NCBI RefSeq assembly: GCF_007827555.1
Contig: NZ_VISS01000034.1
Location: 1-50,332, forward strand
Reading direction: 5' to 3'
Length of the DNA: 50,332 nt
DNA from: Aeribacillus composti
Lineage (GTDB): Bacteria > Bacillota > Bacilli > Bacillales > Aeribacillaceae
Part shown: one piece after another, positions 28,571 to 37,389 of the stretch
Layout: each line of letters starts with the position of its first letter
How positions within the stretch are numbered: the stretch's first letter is position 1
The notes under the pieces: generated by a model
What the model saw: only the letters and a program-made list of their open reading frames with translations
Told to the model about the DNA's origin: nothing
The model's database searches: none
Position numbers and translations under genes: made by a program

Positions 28571-29146
28571 CTAGTTCAGTGCGTCATAATCTTCATGCGA
28601 CGCAGGTCTTACTAAATTAGTCACTCCTGTTGCTTCCAAAGATTTCACTAGATAATAGGCAAACGCGCCAGCAATAATGATTGAGCCAATCAATCGAGCT
28701 CCAATGAATAATAGCAAGTTCCAAAATACTAAGTCATCTATATAGCCTTTATAAAGATCCATAATTAACGAACCAGCTGCTGAAGCGGCTGCAGCCAGCA
28801 TGACAACACCGATATTAAACTTTTTATATCGAAAAATCGCAAAAATGATCTCTGCAAATAGTCCTTGGACGATTCCGTAAAGAAGAACCTCTATGCCGAA
28901 TTCAGAGCCGGTTATAAATTCTGCAGATGCCGCTGCTGTTTCCGCTATCAGCGCTACTCCAGGCTTGCGAATAATAAGAAAGGCGACCGTCGCAGCAATA
29001 AACCACATACCGTATATGAGCTGGTCGACATGCAGCCCGATCGGCTTGACCGCATAGTAAAGCGGTCCCCATAGTTTATAAACAATTCCAAAAACGATCG
29101 AAATAACAATTGTTACTAGAATGTCTGTCAGTTTTAATCCTTTCAT
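28571..29146 (-). CDS. ykoE: ECF transporter substrate-binding (S) component YkoE
   Basis: A 191-residue hydrophobic protein with about six membrane segments, matching YkoE in length and in the run KLWGPLYYAVKPIGLHVDQLIYG (about residues 24-46). YkoE is the S component that binds the vitamin in the B. subtilis thiamine/HMP importer. Position inside a TPP-riboswitch operon between TenA and YkoD supports the call. Start at the ATG 10 nt after AAAGGAG. The exact ligand could be thiamine, HMP or formylaminopyrimidine given the enzymes beside it. Confidence 0.88.
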   Translation of the reverse strand: MKGLKLTDILVTIVISIVFGIVYKLWGPLYYAVKPIGLHVDQLIYGMWFIAATVAFLIIRKPGVALIAETAAASAEFITGSEFGIEVLLYGIVQGLFAEIIFAIFRYKKFNIGVVMLAAAASAAGSLIMDLYKGYIDDLVFWNLLLFIGARLIGSIIIAGAFAYYLVKSLEATGVTNLVRPASHEDYDALN

Positions 29147-29161
29147 TATGATCAAACTCCT

Positions 29162-29842
29162 TTATTGACTGATTTTTGGTTCCACTTCCCATTTTTCTAA
29201 ACGGTAAGCCATTTCCCAAAACGCTAATTCATATTGACTGCTGATGATAAAATGCTCTTCCATTCTTTTTAGATCGGCTTCTATCGTTTGTTGTGCGATT
29301 TCATCCAGCCTGTCAATTTGTTCTTCGACAAGCTGCTTAAACCAATCGCCCCCATAAGCCGCAATCCATTGTTGATAAATCGGTTCTTTTGGCTTCGCAT
29401 CTTTTAATTTTTCGCCAATTTCGTAATATAGCCAATAGCACGGAAGTATTGCAGCAATAATATCGCCTAAGTGACCGTTGATCGCCGCTCGATATAAATG
29501 GGAAGTATAGGCGTACGCCGTTGGGGCCGGCTTAAAATTCGCCTTCTCCTCCTCTGTGATTCCCAGCTGTTTGGCAAATGTTTCATGAAGAGATAATTCC
29601 GCTTCAAATGTTCCTTGTGCATGCTGAGCCATTCGCGATGTCGTATATAAATCGTTTGCTTTTGCCGCTCCATACGATTGCACTTTTGCAAAATGGCTTA
29701 AATAATACGAATCTTGCAAAACGTAATAACGAAAACATTCAAGCGGCAAACTCCCATCGGCAATACCTTTTACAAATGGATGATCGAAGCTGGCCTGCCA
29801 TATCGGATCTGCTTTTGTTCGAATTTTTTCAGAAAATTTCAT
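29162..29842 (-). CDS. tenA: aminopyrimidine aminohydrolase TenA
   Basis: A TenA of about 226 residues, very close in sequence to B. subtilis TenA (FRYYVLQDSYYLSHFAKVQS, RMAQHAQGTFEAELSLH). The catalytic Cys of the TenA_C class is in ILPCYWLYYEIG (about 133), and the Glu is in ELAFWEMAYR near the C terminus. It hydrolyses 4-amino-5-aminomethyl-2-methylpyrimidine to HMP and can cleave thiamine. ATG at 29842 corresponds to the B. subtilis start; an in-frame ATG two codons upstream is also close to AGGAG. It is the second TenA gene of the operon. Confidence 0.94.
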   Translation of the reverse strand: MKFSEKIRTKADPIWQASFDHPFVKGIADGSLPLECFRYYVLQDSYYLSHFAKVQSYGAAKANDLYTTSRMAQHAQGTFEAELSLHETFAKQLGITEEEKANFKPAPTAYAYTSHLYRAAINGHLGDIIAAILPCYWLYYEIGEKLKDAKPKEPIYQQWIAAYGGDWFKQLVEEQIDRLDEIAQQTIEADLKRMEEHFIISSQYELAFWEMAYRLEKWEVEPKISQ

Positions 29843-29859
29843 GTTCATTCTCTCCTATA

Positions 29860-30537
29860 TTAAGAATTGATTTCGATTGGCCACATTTCTTTTCGTTCAG
29901 ACATTTCCCAAAACATATATTCGTATTTGCTCGTTGTGACAAAAATATCTTCCAGCCATTTCAATTCTTCTTCCCGTTTTCCTTCTGCAAGCTCATTCAT
30001 TAAATCTTTCAGCCATTTTGCCAATTCACCGAATTCTGTTGATGCGTACATTTTTACCCACTCGCCGTAAAACTCATGTTCACTGGCACCAGGAATCTCA
30101 TGTAAGCGTGTGCCGATTTCATAATAGCTCCATGTACATGGAAGGACTGCGGCAACCAGTTCTGCCAATGATCCTCGCTGCGACACATTTAACATATAGC
30201 TCGTATATGCAACGGTTGTAGCAGCAGGCTGAACTTGTTCTAATTTTTCCTTCTCTATTCCTATTCTTTCAGCGTATTGACGATGCAAATCCATTTCCAC
30301 TTTTAACGTCGAATGTAGAAGATCAGCAAAAACTGTCATTGTTTGAAGATTGTGAGCCTTTAAGCTTCCAAGGGCAAACAGGCGGCAGTATTCGATTAAA
30401 TAAAGATAATCCTGCTCCATAAAAAAGCGAAATTTGTCGATATCCAGCGTCCCATTGCCGATTCCTTGAACAAACGGATGATGGTAACTCGCTTCCCAAA
30501 TCGGTTTTGCAGTTTTATACAATCGGTCTGTAAACAT
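29860..30537 (-). CDS. TenA-family paralogue
   Basis: A second TenA-fold protein of 225 residues, clearly different from its neighbour. The catalytic Cys (VLPCTWSYYEIGTRL) and C-terminal Glu (YEYMFWEMSER) are kept, and DYLYLIEYCRLFALG replaces the usual QDSYYLxHFAK motif. I start it at ATG 30537, 9 nt after AAAGGGG; an in-frame start at 30591 would overlap the upstream gene and lacks a ribosome site. Conserved catalytic residues suggest an active enzyme, perhaps with a preference for a different thiamine breakdown product. Confidence 0.9.
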   Translation of the reverse strand: MFTDRLYKTAKPIWEASYHHPFVQGIGNGTLDIDKFRFFMEQDYLYLIEYCRLFALGSLKAHNLQTMTVFADLLHSTLKVEMDLHRQYAERIGIEKEKLEQVQPAATTVAYTSYMLNVSQRGSLAELVAAVLPCTWSYYEIGTRLHEIPGASEHEFYGEWVKMYASTEFGELAKWLKDLMNELAEGKREEELKWLEDIFVTTSKYEYMFWEMSERKEMWPIEINS

Positions 30538-30569
30538 TTGAATTACCCCTTTCGCAGCTTTTGTAATTG

Positions 30570-31834
30570 TCATCGTTTTTTCTGATACCAATCAAATAAA
30601 AACGCGATCAGCGATTTTGTAAATGTTTTTAATTGGGGGATGGACAGCTTTTCATTCACCGAATGTGCATCTTCAAGCGTGCCCGGTCCATATAAAACGA
30701 CGGGAATTCCCGCTTCACTCAGCCAGCCGCCGTCTGTCACAGTAGGGGACATCGTCAGCTTTGCTTCCTCATTAAATGCCAGTTTATGTGCTTTTTGTAA
30801 TGTTTTCACTCCGAGTGAATGTTCGTCATATGAAAAAGCTGGGAAAATTTCTCCTCGATCTTCAATCATCGATGTGCCGCCCCATTTAAATTTCGGAGGA
30901 TATTTCCGAAGCCATGGATCAGCCATTGCAACATGATGGATATGTTCTTCAATTTCCCGGATCACCTCTACATAATGCTCTTCCGGGTAATAGTGAACGG
31001 TAATCCAAAGGGAACATTTATCGGCCACAAAAGCGGCGTGCCTTCCACCTTCAATCACTGCTGGATTAATTGTGGCAGAACCAGGCGGAAAGCCTTTGCT
31101 CGTTTTCATCACTGCCCAATGCTGTTCAAGCTCTCGCAGTCCTTCAATAATTTTCATCATTTTTTCAATCGCGCTTGCCCCAAAAAGCTTCCCGCCGGCA
31201 TGAATCATTTGTCTTCTCGTGCCATCGTGAAATGTCTCGGGGCTTTCAATCGTAATCCAGCCCGTGATCACCCCGCCCTGCCCTTGTATTTCACAGTTGC
31301 TTGAATCGACAACGATGGCAAAATCAGCTCGATATCCCCGGTCGCAGCACGATTTTGTTCCTGCTTCGCCTACTTCTTCACCGACGACGGACTGAAAAAT
31401 GATATCCCCTCCCGGCTCAATGCCTTTTCTTGCAGCAGCTTTAATGCAAACAGACTGGCAGCCATTCCCCCTTTCATATCCGCTACACCGCGTCCATATA
31501 TGTAATCCCCTTTAACCGTTGCCTCAAAAGGAGGCGTTAGCCATTCTTCTCCCTCTTCGATTGAAGCGACATCAATATGCCCGTTAATAATTAAACTGTG
31601 GTAATTTTCTGGATCTTTTCCTTTTTTCGTTCCTACTACGACTGGATCTTGTTCATATAAATCCCATTGATCAATGGAAAAGCCGATGTCTTCCAAATAT
31701 GAGGCGACATACTTTTGAGCCTCTTTTGCATTTCTTGCCGGAGGGCTCGGCGTTTCAAACGATACGAGTGTTTTTAGAAGATTCAGAAGTTCTTCTTCCC
31801 TTTCATCAATTTGCTGAAATAGCGTTTGTAACAC
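30570..31834 (-). pseudogene. ylmB: M20-family N-formylaminopyrimidine deformylase-like gene (YlmB), frameshifted
   Basis: Two reading frames together make one M20 peptidase-fold protein of about 420 residues. The first 154 codons from 31834 include INGHIDVAS and GRGVADMKGG (metal-binding His and Asp). They then lose frame and stop at 31370. The rest, with VVGEEVGEAGT, SPTVTDGG and VNEKLSIPQL, is open in another frame. A single base missing from the T run 31425-31428 (AAAA on the coding strand) explains the break: restoring it gives an unbroken protein. YlmB removes formate from a thiamine breakdown product before TenA acts, and the gene leads a TPP-riboswitch operon with two TenA genes. It is either a fresh pseudogene or a sequencing error. 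Confidence 0.8.
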
Positions 31835-31895
31835 GTTGTCTCCCCTTTCTTAACATTTTGTTTTGAAAAATGGTTTGCCAACCAGCCTTGTAATG

Positions 31896-31928
31896 CAAAA
31901 AGCCCGTTCCCAATATAAGGGAACGGGC
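31896..31928 (-). terminator. riboswitch-controlled terminator
   Basis: GCCCGTTCCC pairs with GGGAACGGGC and is followed by TTTTTG on the minus strand. It lies between the TPP aptamer and the first gene, so it is the likely expression platform. Confidence 0.9.
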
Positions 31929-31969
31929 AAGTATATACAAAACCCATAGACAGGTTTCGATATTACTGC

Positions 31970-32055
31970 ACCACTTCCCTACGCTAGTATGATCTAGATC
32001 AGGTTCAAAGGGTCAAGGCACACGCCTTTCTCAGCCTTTCGGCTCCCCTAGTGGT
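31970..32055 (-). promoter_or_regulatory. TPP riboswitch (THI element) aptamer
   Basis: The minus strand begins ACCACTAGGGGAGCC, continues with GGCTGAGA (the conserved pyrimidine-sensing loop) and a P3 stem, then CTTTGAACCTGATCTAGATCA and GCGTAGGGAAGTGGT. P1 pairs ACCACT with AGTGGT. This is a full-length THI box. Binding of thiamine pyrophosphate should favour the terminator just downstream and shut off the ylmB-tenA-tenA-ykoEDC operon. Confidence 0.97.
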
Positions 32056-32124
32056 ATGTTAATATTATGAAATTTTCATTTAATTTCATTAAATCATAAA
32101 ATATAGAAAAATACAAGCTAACGG

Positions 32125-32793
32125 TTAATTGATCCTTTTTGCTGTCTTTAATAATTCACGATAACCAATTCGAGTAAATTGCAAATGTTGATCAATATAA
32201 TTAGCCTTTTTCAAATGCTCGATGGATTGTTCGGAAAAACTGCCGCTAATTTCCTGAAACCTTTGATTAATTTCCACTAACGAATGATTTAATATAAAAT
32301 CCGCATCAAGCAGCAGGACAATCCGCTCGATCTCAGGATCTCTTTTTAAAATCAAGTTGGCAATCCGGCCTTTCATGAATGCTAGCTCTTGTTGAAGCTT
32401 TGAAGCTTCATCCTCTTTTTCTCTAATTTTGGCTCGGTACTTTTGTTTTTCTTCCTCTTCGATACCGGCTTTTGTTAATAGCTCCTCCAACAATTGCGTT
32501 TTATCAAGCTCCAGTTTATTTAATTGCTGTTCTTTTCGCGCCATTTCTGTTTCATCAGGCAGCTTTTCGGTTTGAATAGGCTCTTTTCGTTCTTCTTTCA
32601 TCTTTATCATATAGTCTATTTTCCGATAGACAAGGAAGGCGAGAACAACTAAACATCCATTTAATAGCAGAGATATAAAACGCACGACGACGTCGTTAAA
32701 TGCAAGCAAATAAAATAGGAAAAGGATAACGATGACAGCCAAAAGCACCTTTAATAGATTCATAATGGAAAAAGTTTGTGATTGTTTTGCCAT
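32125..32793 (-). CDS. membrane-anchored coiled-coil protein of unknown function
   Basis: A protein of about 222 residues not recognised by me. Two adjacent hydrophobic segments near the N terminus (about residues 11-55) are followed by a highly charged, Glu/Lys/Gln-rich coiled coil (about 65-140) and a 70-residue globular tail (ERIVLLLDADFILNHSLVEINQRF). ATG at 32793 has AAAAGGAG upstream; an in-frame TTG at 32817 lies before that site. It stands alone between the riboswitch and the ykuV gene. A stress or cell-envelope role would be only a guess. Confidence 0.8.
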   Translation of the reverse strand: MAKQSQTFSIMNLLKVLLAVIVILFLFYLLAFNDVVVRFISLLLNGCLVVLAFLVYRKIDYMIKMKEERKEPIQTEKLPDETEMARKEQQLNKLELDKTQLLEELLTKAGIEEEEKQKYRAKIREKEDEASKLQQELAFMKGRIANLILKRDPEIERIVLLLDADFILNHSLVEINQRFQEISGSFSEQSIEHLKKANYIDQHLQFTRIGYRELLKTAKRIN

Positions 32794-32988
32794 CCACCTA
32801 TGCTCCTTTTTGTTCAAACTAGCATCATTTATTATAGCATGTTGTGATTTGGAATGTGAATCATTTCTTTAGGATTGAGAGCTGGAAAAAGGATGTCAGA
32901 TGAATGGTAAATGGAGATGCTTATCTTTTGAAAGCTTCGAAGCAATAAAAACAAGTCCTTTCAAAGCCGGAAAGGTATTTTTCTAAAA

Positions 32989-33021
32989 TGAAAAACCACC
33001 TGCAATGTTTTGCAGATGGTT
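32989..33021 (-). terminator. terminator after ykuV
   Basis: AACCATCTGCAA pairs with TTGCAGGTGGTT and is followed by TTTTTC on the minus strand, a few bases after the ykuV stop. Confidence 0.88.
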
Positions 33022-33024
33022 GAA

Positions 33025-33480
33025 TCATTCAGCGTTTTCTGTTTCCGCTAACACCCGATTAACACGTTTTTCCAGCATTTTCATTCCGCTTCCTCCTGCT
33101 TGGAAGTGGCGAAGAATGCCGTTTTTGTCAAAAACATAATATGCAGGTACATATTGATTTTCAAAAGCATCGGTTAATTTATGTTCGTTGTCAACAAAGA
33201 TCGGTTGCGTAATCCCGTGTTCTTCCGCTACTTTTTTAATATCATCAATATCTAAATCCTTTTCGGAGCGAGGCATATGAACAGCTACTACGTTCAGTTT
33301 ATCTTTATATTGATCGCGGAACTCATTTACTTTCGGCATTGCTTCTTTACACAAATGGCAGCTGATTGACCAAAAATGGATTAATGTTGGTTTTTCACCG
33401 ATTAATTGCTCTTTCGATACTTCGCCATTCAGCCAAGTTGTTGCTCCGACTAATTCAGGCATTGGCTCACGTAATTTCAT
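33025..33480 (-). CDS. ykuV: thiol-disulfide oxidoreductase YkuV
   Basis: A 151-residue cytoplasmic thioredoxin-fold protein with the redox pair in WSISCHLCKEAMP (CHLC, about residues 40-43) and the cis-Pro region YVPAYYVFD. There is no signal peptide. B. subtilis YkuV is a thiol-disulfide oxidoreductase that restores a reducing state. It follows the ahpA/ykuU peroxiredoxin gene as in B. subtilis, but an intervening terminator makes it at least partly independent. ATG follows AAGGAGG. Confidence 0.93.
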   Translation of the reverse strand: MKLREPMPELVGATTWLNGEVSKEQLIGEKPTLIHFWSISCHLCKEAMPKVNEFRDQYKDKLNVVAVHMPRSEKDLDIDDIKKVAEEHGITQPIFVDNEHKLTDAFENQYVPAYYVFDKNGILRHFQAGGSGMKMLEKRVNRVLAETENAE

Positions 33481-33525
33481 TTCCGTTTCCTCCTTGAAGA
33501 ATGAATATCAAAAAAATAATCGTTT

Positions 33526-33553
33526 GAAAAAAGGCCTAACGTACTGCTAGGCC
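33526..33553 (-). terminator. terminator after ahpA (ykuU)
   Basis: GGCCTA-N9-TAGGCC is followed by six T residues on the minus strand, 20 bp after the ahpA stop. Confidence 0.87.
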
Positions 33554-33572
33554 CTTTGAATGAAAAGCTTCA

Positions 33573-34121
33573 TTATACTTTAAGCGTTTCTTGACCAGGC
33601 TTCCAGTTTGCTGGGCAAAGTCCGCCAGTTTGAAGCGCTTGAAGTACACGCAATGTTTCATCAACATCGCGGCCAATGTTGTTATGGAATACTGTTTGAT
33701 ATTGAAGTTCGCCTTCTGGATTGATGATGAACAATCCGCGAAGAGCAACTCCTTCTTCTTCGATTAAAACGCCGTAGTCTCTTGATACTTGATGATTTGT
33801 ATCTGCTGCAAGCGGATATTTAATATCGCCTAAACCGTTCTCTTCGCGAGGAGTTTTAATCCAAGCTAAGTGTGTGTGAATTGTGTCAGTTGATACACCA
33901 ATCACTTCTGCATCAAGATCTTCAAATTCTTCATAACGGTCAGAAATAGCTGTGATTTCAGTTGGACAAACGAAAGTGAAGTCCATTGGATAAAAGAAAA
34001 GAACTGTCCATTTTCCTTGTTTCATGATTTCTTCCAAGCTTACTTTACCAAACTCTTTGTTTGGCAAAACGGCATCCATTTCAAAACGTGGAGCTTGTTT
34101 ACCAACCAAACGCTCTGCCAT
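33573..34121 (-). CDS. ahpA: 2-Cys peroxiredoxin AhpA (YkuU)
   Basis: A 182-residue typical 2-Cys peroxiredoxin that reduces hydrogen peroxide and organic peroxides. The peroxidatic Cys is in DFTFVCPTE (about 52) and the resolving Cys in GGLCPANW (about 169). It is almost identical in layout to B. subtilis YkuU. ATG at 34121 is 8 nt after GGAGG; the in-frame ATG at 34136 contains that site. A strong sigma-A promoter and a leader hairpin lie upstream. Confidence 0.95.
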   Translation of the reverse strand: MAERLVGKQAPRFEMDAVLPNKEFGKVSLEEIMKQGKWTVLFFYPMDFTFVCPTEITAISDRYEEFEDLDAEVIGVSTDTIHTHLAWIKTPREENGLGDIKYPLAADTNHQVSRDYGVLIEEEGVALRGLFIINPEGELQYQTVFHNNIGRDVDETLRVLQALQTGGLCPANWKPGQETLKV

Positions 34122-34153
34122 TATGTAACCCTCCATTTTAAAATTTTATTTTA

Positions 34154-34178
34154 AAGGAAACTTTTTGATCGTTTCCTT
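34154..34178 (-). promoter_or_regulatory. hairpin in the ahpA 5' leader
   Basis: AAGGAAAC pairs perfectly with GTTTCCTT around a 9-nt loop, about 20 nt upstream of the ahpA ribosome site. The sequence after it is A/T mixed rather than a pure T-run, so it may stabilise the mRNA or act as a weak attenuator. Confidence 0.5.
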
Positions 34179-34233
34179 CAAAAACAAATGAGAATGAATT
34201 GAGTATTTTCTCAATGTCCTTCCTCCGATTACT

Positions 34234-34262
34234 ATTATATATAACAACAAAATTTTAGTCAA
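34234..34262 (-). promoter_or_regulatory. sigma-A promoter of ahpA
   Basis: TTGACT (34262-34257), a 17-bp spacer and a perfect TATAAT (34239-34234) on the minus strand. Transcription would start near 34227, giving a leader of about 105 nt. I could not find a convincing PerR box. Confidence 0.8.
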
Positions 34263-34477
34263 TTTTAAGTAATAATTAATTTAAATAATTTGTTTTACAT
34301 TTTCATTGCGGTGAAGAGAACAATAATACTATTTCCAATTTTCGCCGCTATCATTAAAAAAATGTAACAATCATTGAAAATTCCTTTTTCTATGCTAAAC
34401 TTTCAACTGTACATTCAGTTTAACACGATCCCGTCAAATAACCAAATGATTGGCTTGAAAAGAAAGGGGAAATGGTT

Positions 34478-35329
34478 TTGAACTTTTTTGAATCTATTGA
34501 TTGGGCTGATCTGGCTTTAAAATCAGGAGAAGTTTTGGCCAAGCTTATTGGAATTTACATTGCATATATTATCGTCAAATCAATCGGCAATAAAATTATT
34601 CACAAAATGTTTGAGGGGCTTGAGAATCGGAAGGAAATTTCCACCACGCGGGCTAAAACGCTGCAAACATTAGTTTTGAATTTCTTTCATTATGCCCTGT
34701 TTTTCATTTTTATTGTTACCGTTTTTCAAGTGTTTGGCTACAATGTCACAGCGCTTTTAGCCGGGGCTGGGGTTGTTGGTCTTGCGATCGGCTTTGGAGC
34801 TCAAGGGCTCGTCAGCGATGTTGTGACAGGATTTTTCCTTCTCCTAGAAAAACAACTTGATGTTGGAGATTATGTCACTACAGGCAATTATTCAGGCATT
34901 GTGGAAGCTGTCGGTTTACGAACGACGCAAATCCGAGGCTTTGACGGCACATTGCATTATGTTCCAAACAGGCAGATTGTCGGCCTTTCCAATCATTCTA
35001 GAGGAAATATGCAAGCCCTCGTTGATATCAGCATATCGTATAATGAAGACTTAAATCGGGTCATGTCCATTCTTCAAGAAGCTTGCGACCAATTTGCAAA
35101 AGAAACTGAAGAGGTTGTGGAAGGTCCGGACGTTTTAGGCGTGCAAAATTTCGGCACGTCTGATGTGATCATCCGCATCATCGCCAAAACGAAAAACATG
35201 GAGCAGTGGGCTGTTGAAAGAAAGCTCCGGAAACGGCTGAAAGAAGTGCTTGATGAAAACGGCATCGAAATTCCGTTCCCTCATCAAGTGATGATTCATA
35301 AGAACGAGCAGCAAAAGGAAAGAGGATGA
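34478..35329 (+). CDS. ykuT: small-conductance mechanosensitive channel (MscS family, YkuT)
   Basis: A 283-residue MscS channel, the only clear plus-strand protein gene in the window. Three N-terminal hydrophobic segments lead into the pore-lining helix LLAGAGVVGLAIGFGAQGLVSD (about residues 86-107), then the beta domain (LDVGDYVTTGNYSGIVEAVGLRTT) and the cytoplasmic alpha/beta domain. It opens under membrane tension to release solutes. AAAGGGGA abuts the ATG at 34472, leaving almost no spacing, whereas TTG at 34478 has 7 nt, so I favour TTG. It is transcribed away from ahpA. Confidence 0.9.
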   Translation: MNFFESIDWADLALKSGEVLAKLIGIYIAYIIVKSIGNKIIHKMFEGLENRKEISTTRAKTLQTLVLNFFHYALFFIFIVTVFQVFGYNVTALLAGAGVVGLAIGFGAQGLVSDVVTGFFLLLEKQLDVGDYVTTGNYSGIVEAVGLRTTQIRGFDGTLHYVPNRQIVGLSNHSRGNMQALVDISISYNEDLNRVMSILQEACDQFAKETEEVVEGPDVLGVQNFGTSDVIIRIIAKTKNMEQWAVERKLRKRLKEVLDENGIEIPFPHQVMIHKNEQQKERG

Positions 35330-35351
35330 TATCTCATCCCCTTTCCTTTTT
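35313..35351 (+). terminator. terminator overlapping the end of the MscS gene
   Basis: AAAGGAAAGAGGATGA pairs with TCATCCCCTTTCCTTT and ends in a short T-run. The stem begins inside the coding region and contains the TGA stop. Confidence 0.88.
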
Positions 35352-35427
35352 AATTATGACTTCGTGTTTGTATAGAACGTATTGCTAATTTTTTTGCTCT
35401 TGCTTTATGCAGGAGGCTATGAATCTT

Positions 35428-36555
35428 CTATTTATTACCTTTCCATTCAAAATATTGACAAATAAGATCGACCGCTTTAAAGATTGCTTGTTCATTTGGT
35501 GAAAGCTTCGCATGATGAAGGCCGTAAGGAGAATCAACTCCAAGCCAAAACATAAATCCCGGAATTTTCGCCAGCATATAGCCGAAATCTTCCCCAGTCA
35601 TCGCTTCTTTGCATACGTGGAGTTGAATTTCTGTTTCATTCTGGACAAACTCCATAAATTCTTTTGATAACGCTTCATCATTCCACACTTGATAATACAT
35701 CGAACCCCAGTCAATTTCTGCTTTGCATTGGTAGCCGATTTCTATACCTTTGACCATGTCTTCAATCCGCTTTTTCACTTTTTCCATCGATTCGACAGAA
35801 AATGTGCGAATCGTTCCTTCCAATCTGGCGTGATCCGCAATTATATTTTGTATCGTGCCGCTTGCAATTTTTCCAATGGTAATTACAGCACTATCCAAAG
35901 GATCTATATTGCGGCTAACGATGGATTGCAGCTGGGTGACAAGGGCGCAAGCAGCGACGACCATATCATGTGTCGTGTGCGGAAAAGCGGCATGGCCTCC
36001 CTTCCCGGTTAAATCGATAAACAACTCGGACGTATTGGCAAAAAGTAGTCCAGGCTTCATTCCGATAGTTCCAACCGGAAGCTCCGGAGCAATATGAAGC
36101 GCAGTGATCATATCCGGCATCCATTGTTGCATAATCTCGCTGTTTAGCATCGGCTCTGCACCGCCAGGCCCTTCTTCTGCCGGCTGAAAGATGAATAGCA
36201 GATCATCTTGAATCGGATGATAGGCGAAATGAGTTAAAACCCCCAAAGCGATCGTCATATGAAAGTCGTGACCGCAAGCATGCATCAAGCCTGGATGTTC
36301 TGATTGAAATGAAAGCCCCGTTTTTTCTTCAATCGGCAATCCGTCAATATCTGTCCGGTAGGCTATCATTTTTCGAGGATTTGTTCCATGGACCTTCACG
36401 AAAATACCTGTTCTCCATGTTTTCACTTCAAGCCTTTCGTTCGGCAGCGAATGAATATAATCTAATAAATATTTTTGTGTTTTATGTTCTTGAAATCCGA
36501 GTTCAGGTATTTTATGCAAATCACGGCGAATGGCAATAAGCGCATCCTTATTCAT
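35428..36555 (-). CDS. dapL: N-acetyldiaminopimelate deacetylase DapL
   Basis: A 375-residue M20D amidohydrolase that removes acetate from N-acetyl-LL-diaminopimelate in the acetylase branch of lysine and peptidoglycan precursor synthesis. Metal and catalytic segments are HACGHDFHM (about 97-105), [12 protein letters not shown] and the C-terminal [10 protein letters not shown]. Sequence and its place right after dapH identify it as the YkuR orthologue rather than another amidohydrolase. ATG is preceded by AGGAGGGG. Confidence 0.94.
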   Translation of the reverse strand: MNKDALIAIRRDLHKIPELGFQEHKTQKYLLDYIHSLPNERLEVKTWRTGIFVKVHGTNPRKMIAYRTDIDGLPIEEKTGLSFQSEHPGLMHACGHDFHMTIALGVLTHFAYHPIQDDLLFIFQPAEEGPGGAEPMLNSEIMQQWMPDMITALHIAPELPVGTIGMKPGLLFANTSELFIDLTGKGGHAAFPHTTHDMVVAACALVTQLQSIVSRNIDPLDSAVITIGKIASGTIQNIIADHARLEGTIRTFSVESMEKVKKRIEDMVKGIEIGYQCKAEIDWGSMYYQVWNDEALSKEFMEFVQNETEIQLHVCKEAMTGEDFGYMLAKIPGFMFWLGVDSPYGLHHAKLSPNEQAIFKAVDLICQYFEWKGNK

Positions 36556-36576
36556 ATGAGTCCCCTCCTAAAGGAT

Positions 36577-36599
36577 AAGCGTGGACGCTGTCCACGCTT
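36577..36599 (-). promoter_or_regulatory. hairpin between dapH and dapL
   Basis: A perfect 10-bp GC-rich stem AAGCGTGGAC / GTCCACGCTT with a 3-nt loop fills most of the 49-bp gap. No T-run follows, so it is more likely an RNA processing or stability element than a terminator. Confidence 0.6.
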
Positions 36600-36604
36600 C
36601 GAAT

Positions 36605-37315
36605 TTAGAGCTGCCGCAATTCTTGCTTAATTTCAATTTTCGCTTTCGTTTTTTCGTCAATATCTTTAATTTTTTTCGCAGGAACACCTGCAACAACTGT
36701 GTACGGTTCAACATCTTCCACTACAACAGCACCAGCTGCAACAACCGCGCCTTTTCCTACTCTTACACCTTCTAAAATGACGGCGTTTGCTCCGATCAAA
36801 ACATCATCTTCGATTACGACAGGTTTTGCAGAAGGCGGCTCAATTACACCAGCTAAAACCGCTCCGGCACCAATATGACAGTTTTTACCAACCGTTGCAC
36901 GGCCGCCCAATGTTGCATTCATGTCAATCATCGTTCCTTCACCAATGACGGCGCCGATATTGATCACTGCCCCCATCATGATGACCGCATTATCGCCGAT
37001 TTCCACTTGATCACGGATGATTGCACCTGGTTCAATTCTCGCTTTTACGCCTTTTAAATCAAGAAGCGGGATCGCTGAGTTCCGGCGGTCATTTTCAACA
37101 ACATAGTCTTCAATTTTATCTTTGTTTTCTGCTAGTGCTTGTTCAATTTCAGACCATTCTCCAAAGATGATGCCTGTGTTTCCAGTAATAAATGTTTTGG
37201 ACTGTTCTCCAAAGTTGATTCCTTCTAATTGACCTTTTACATAAACTTTTACAGGAGTCGTTTTTTTACTGTTTTGTATAAATGAAATAATTTCGTTTGC
37301 ATCCATCATTTTCAT
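36605..37315 (-). CDS. dapH: 2,3,4,5-tetrahydropyridine-2,6-dicarboxylate N-acetyltransferase DapH
   Basis: A 236-residue left-handed beta-helix acyltransferase. An N-terminal DapH domain (about 1-85) precedes hexapeptide repeats (about 90-210: [28 protein letters not shown] and onward). It acetylates tetrahydrodipicolinate with acetyl-CoA for diaminopimelate synthesis. ATG has GAGAGGAG 7 nt upstream. It forms an operon with dapL, and ccpC follows on the same strand upstream, as in B. subtilis but without the ykuNOP flavodoxin genes. Confidence 0.96.
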   Translation of the reverse strand: MKMMDANEIISFIQNSKKTTPVKVYVKGQLEGINFGEQSKTFITGNTGIIFGEWSEIEQALAENKDKIEDYVVENDRRNSAIPLLDLKGVKARIEPGAIIRDQVEIGDNAVIMMGAVINIGAVIGEGTMIDMNATLGGRATVGKNCHIGAGAVLAGVIEPPSAKPVVIEDDVLIGANAVILEGVRVGKGAVVAAGAVVVEDVEPYTVVAGVPAKKIKDIDEKTKAKIEIKQELRQL

Positions 37316-37389
37316 CGTAATACTCCTCTCTGTTTTTCTGTACCCCCATTACTGTATCAAAGAAAAGAATCAATTGACAAGCAAATTTA

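Noticed and set aside
34180-34300. Possible PerR box upstream of ahpA
   Set aside because: The AT-rich region has only loose similarity to TTATAATNATTATAA and no good dyad of that form.
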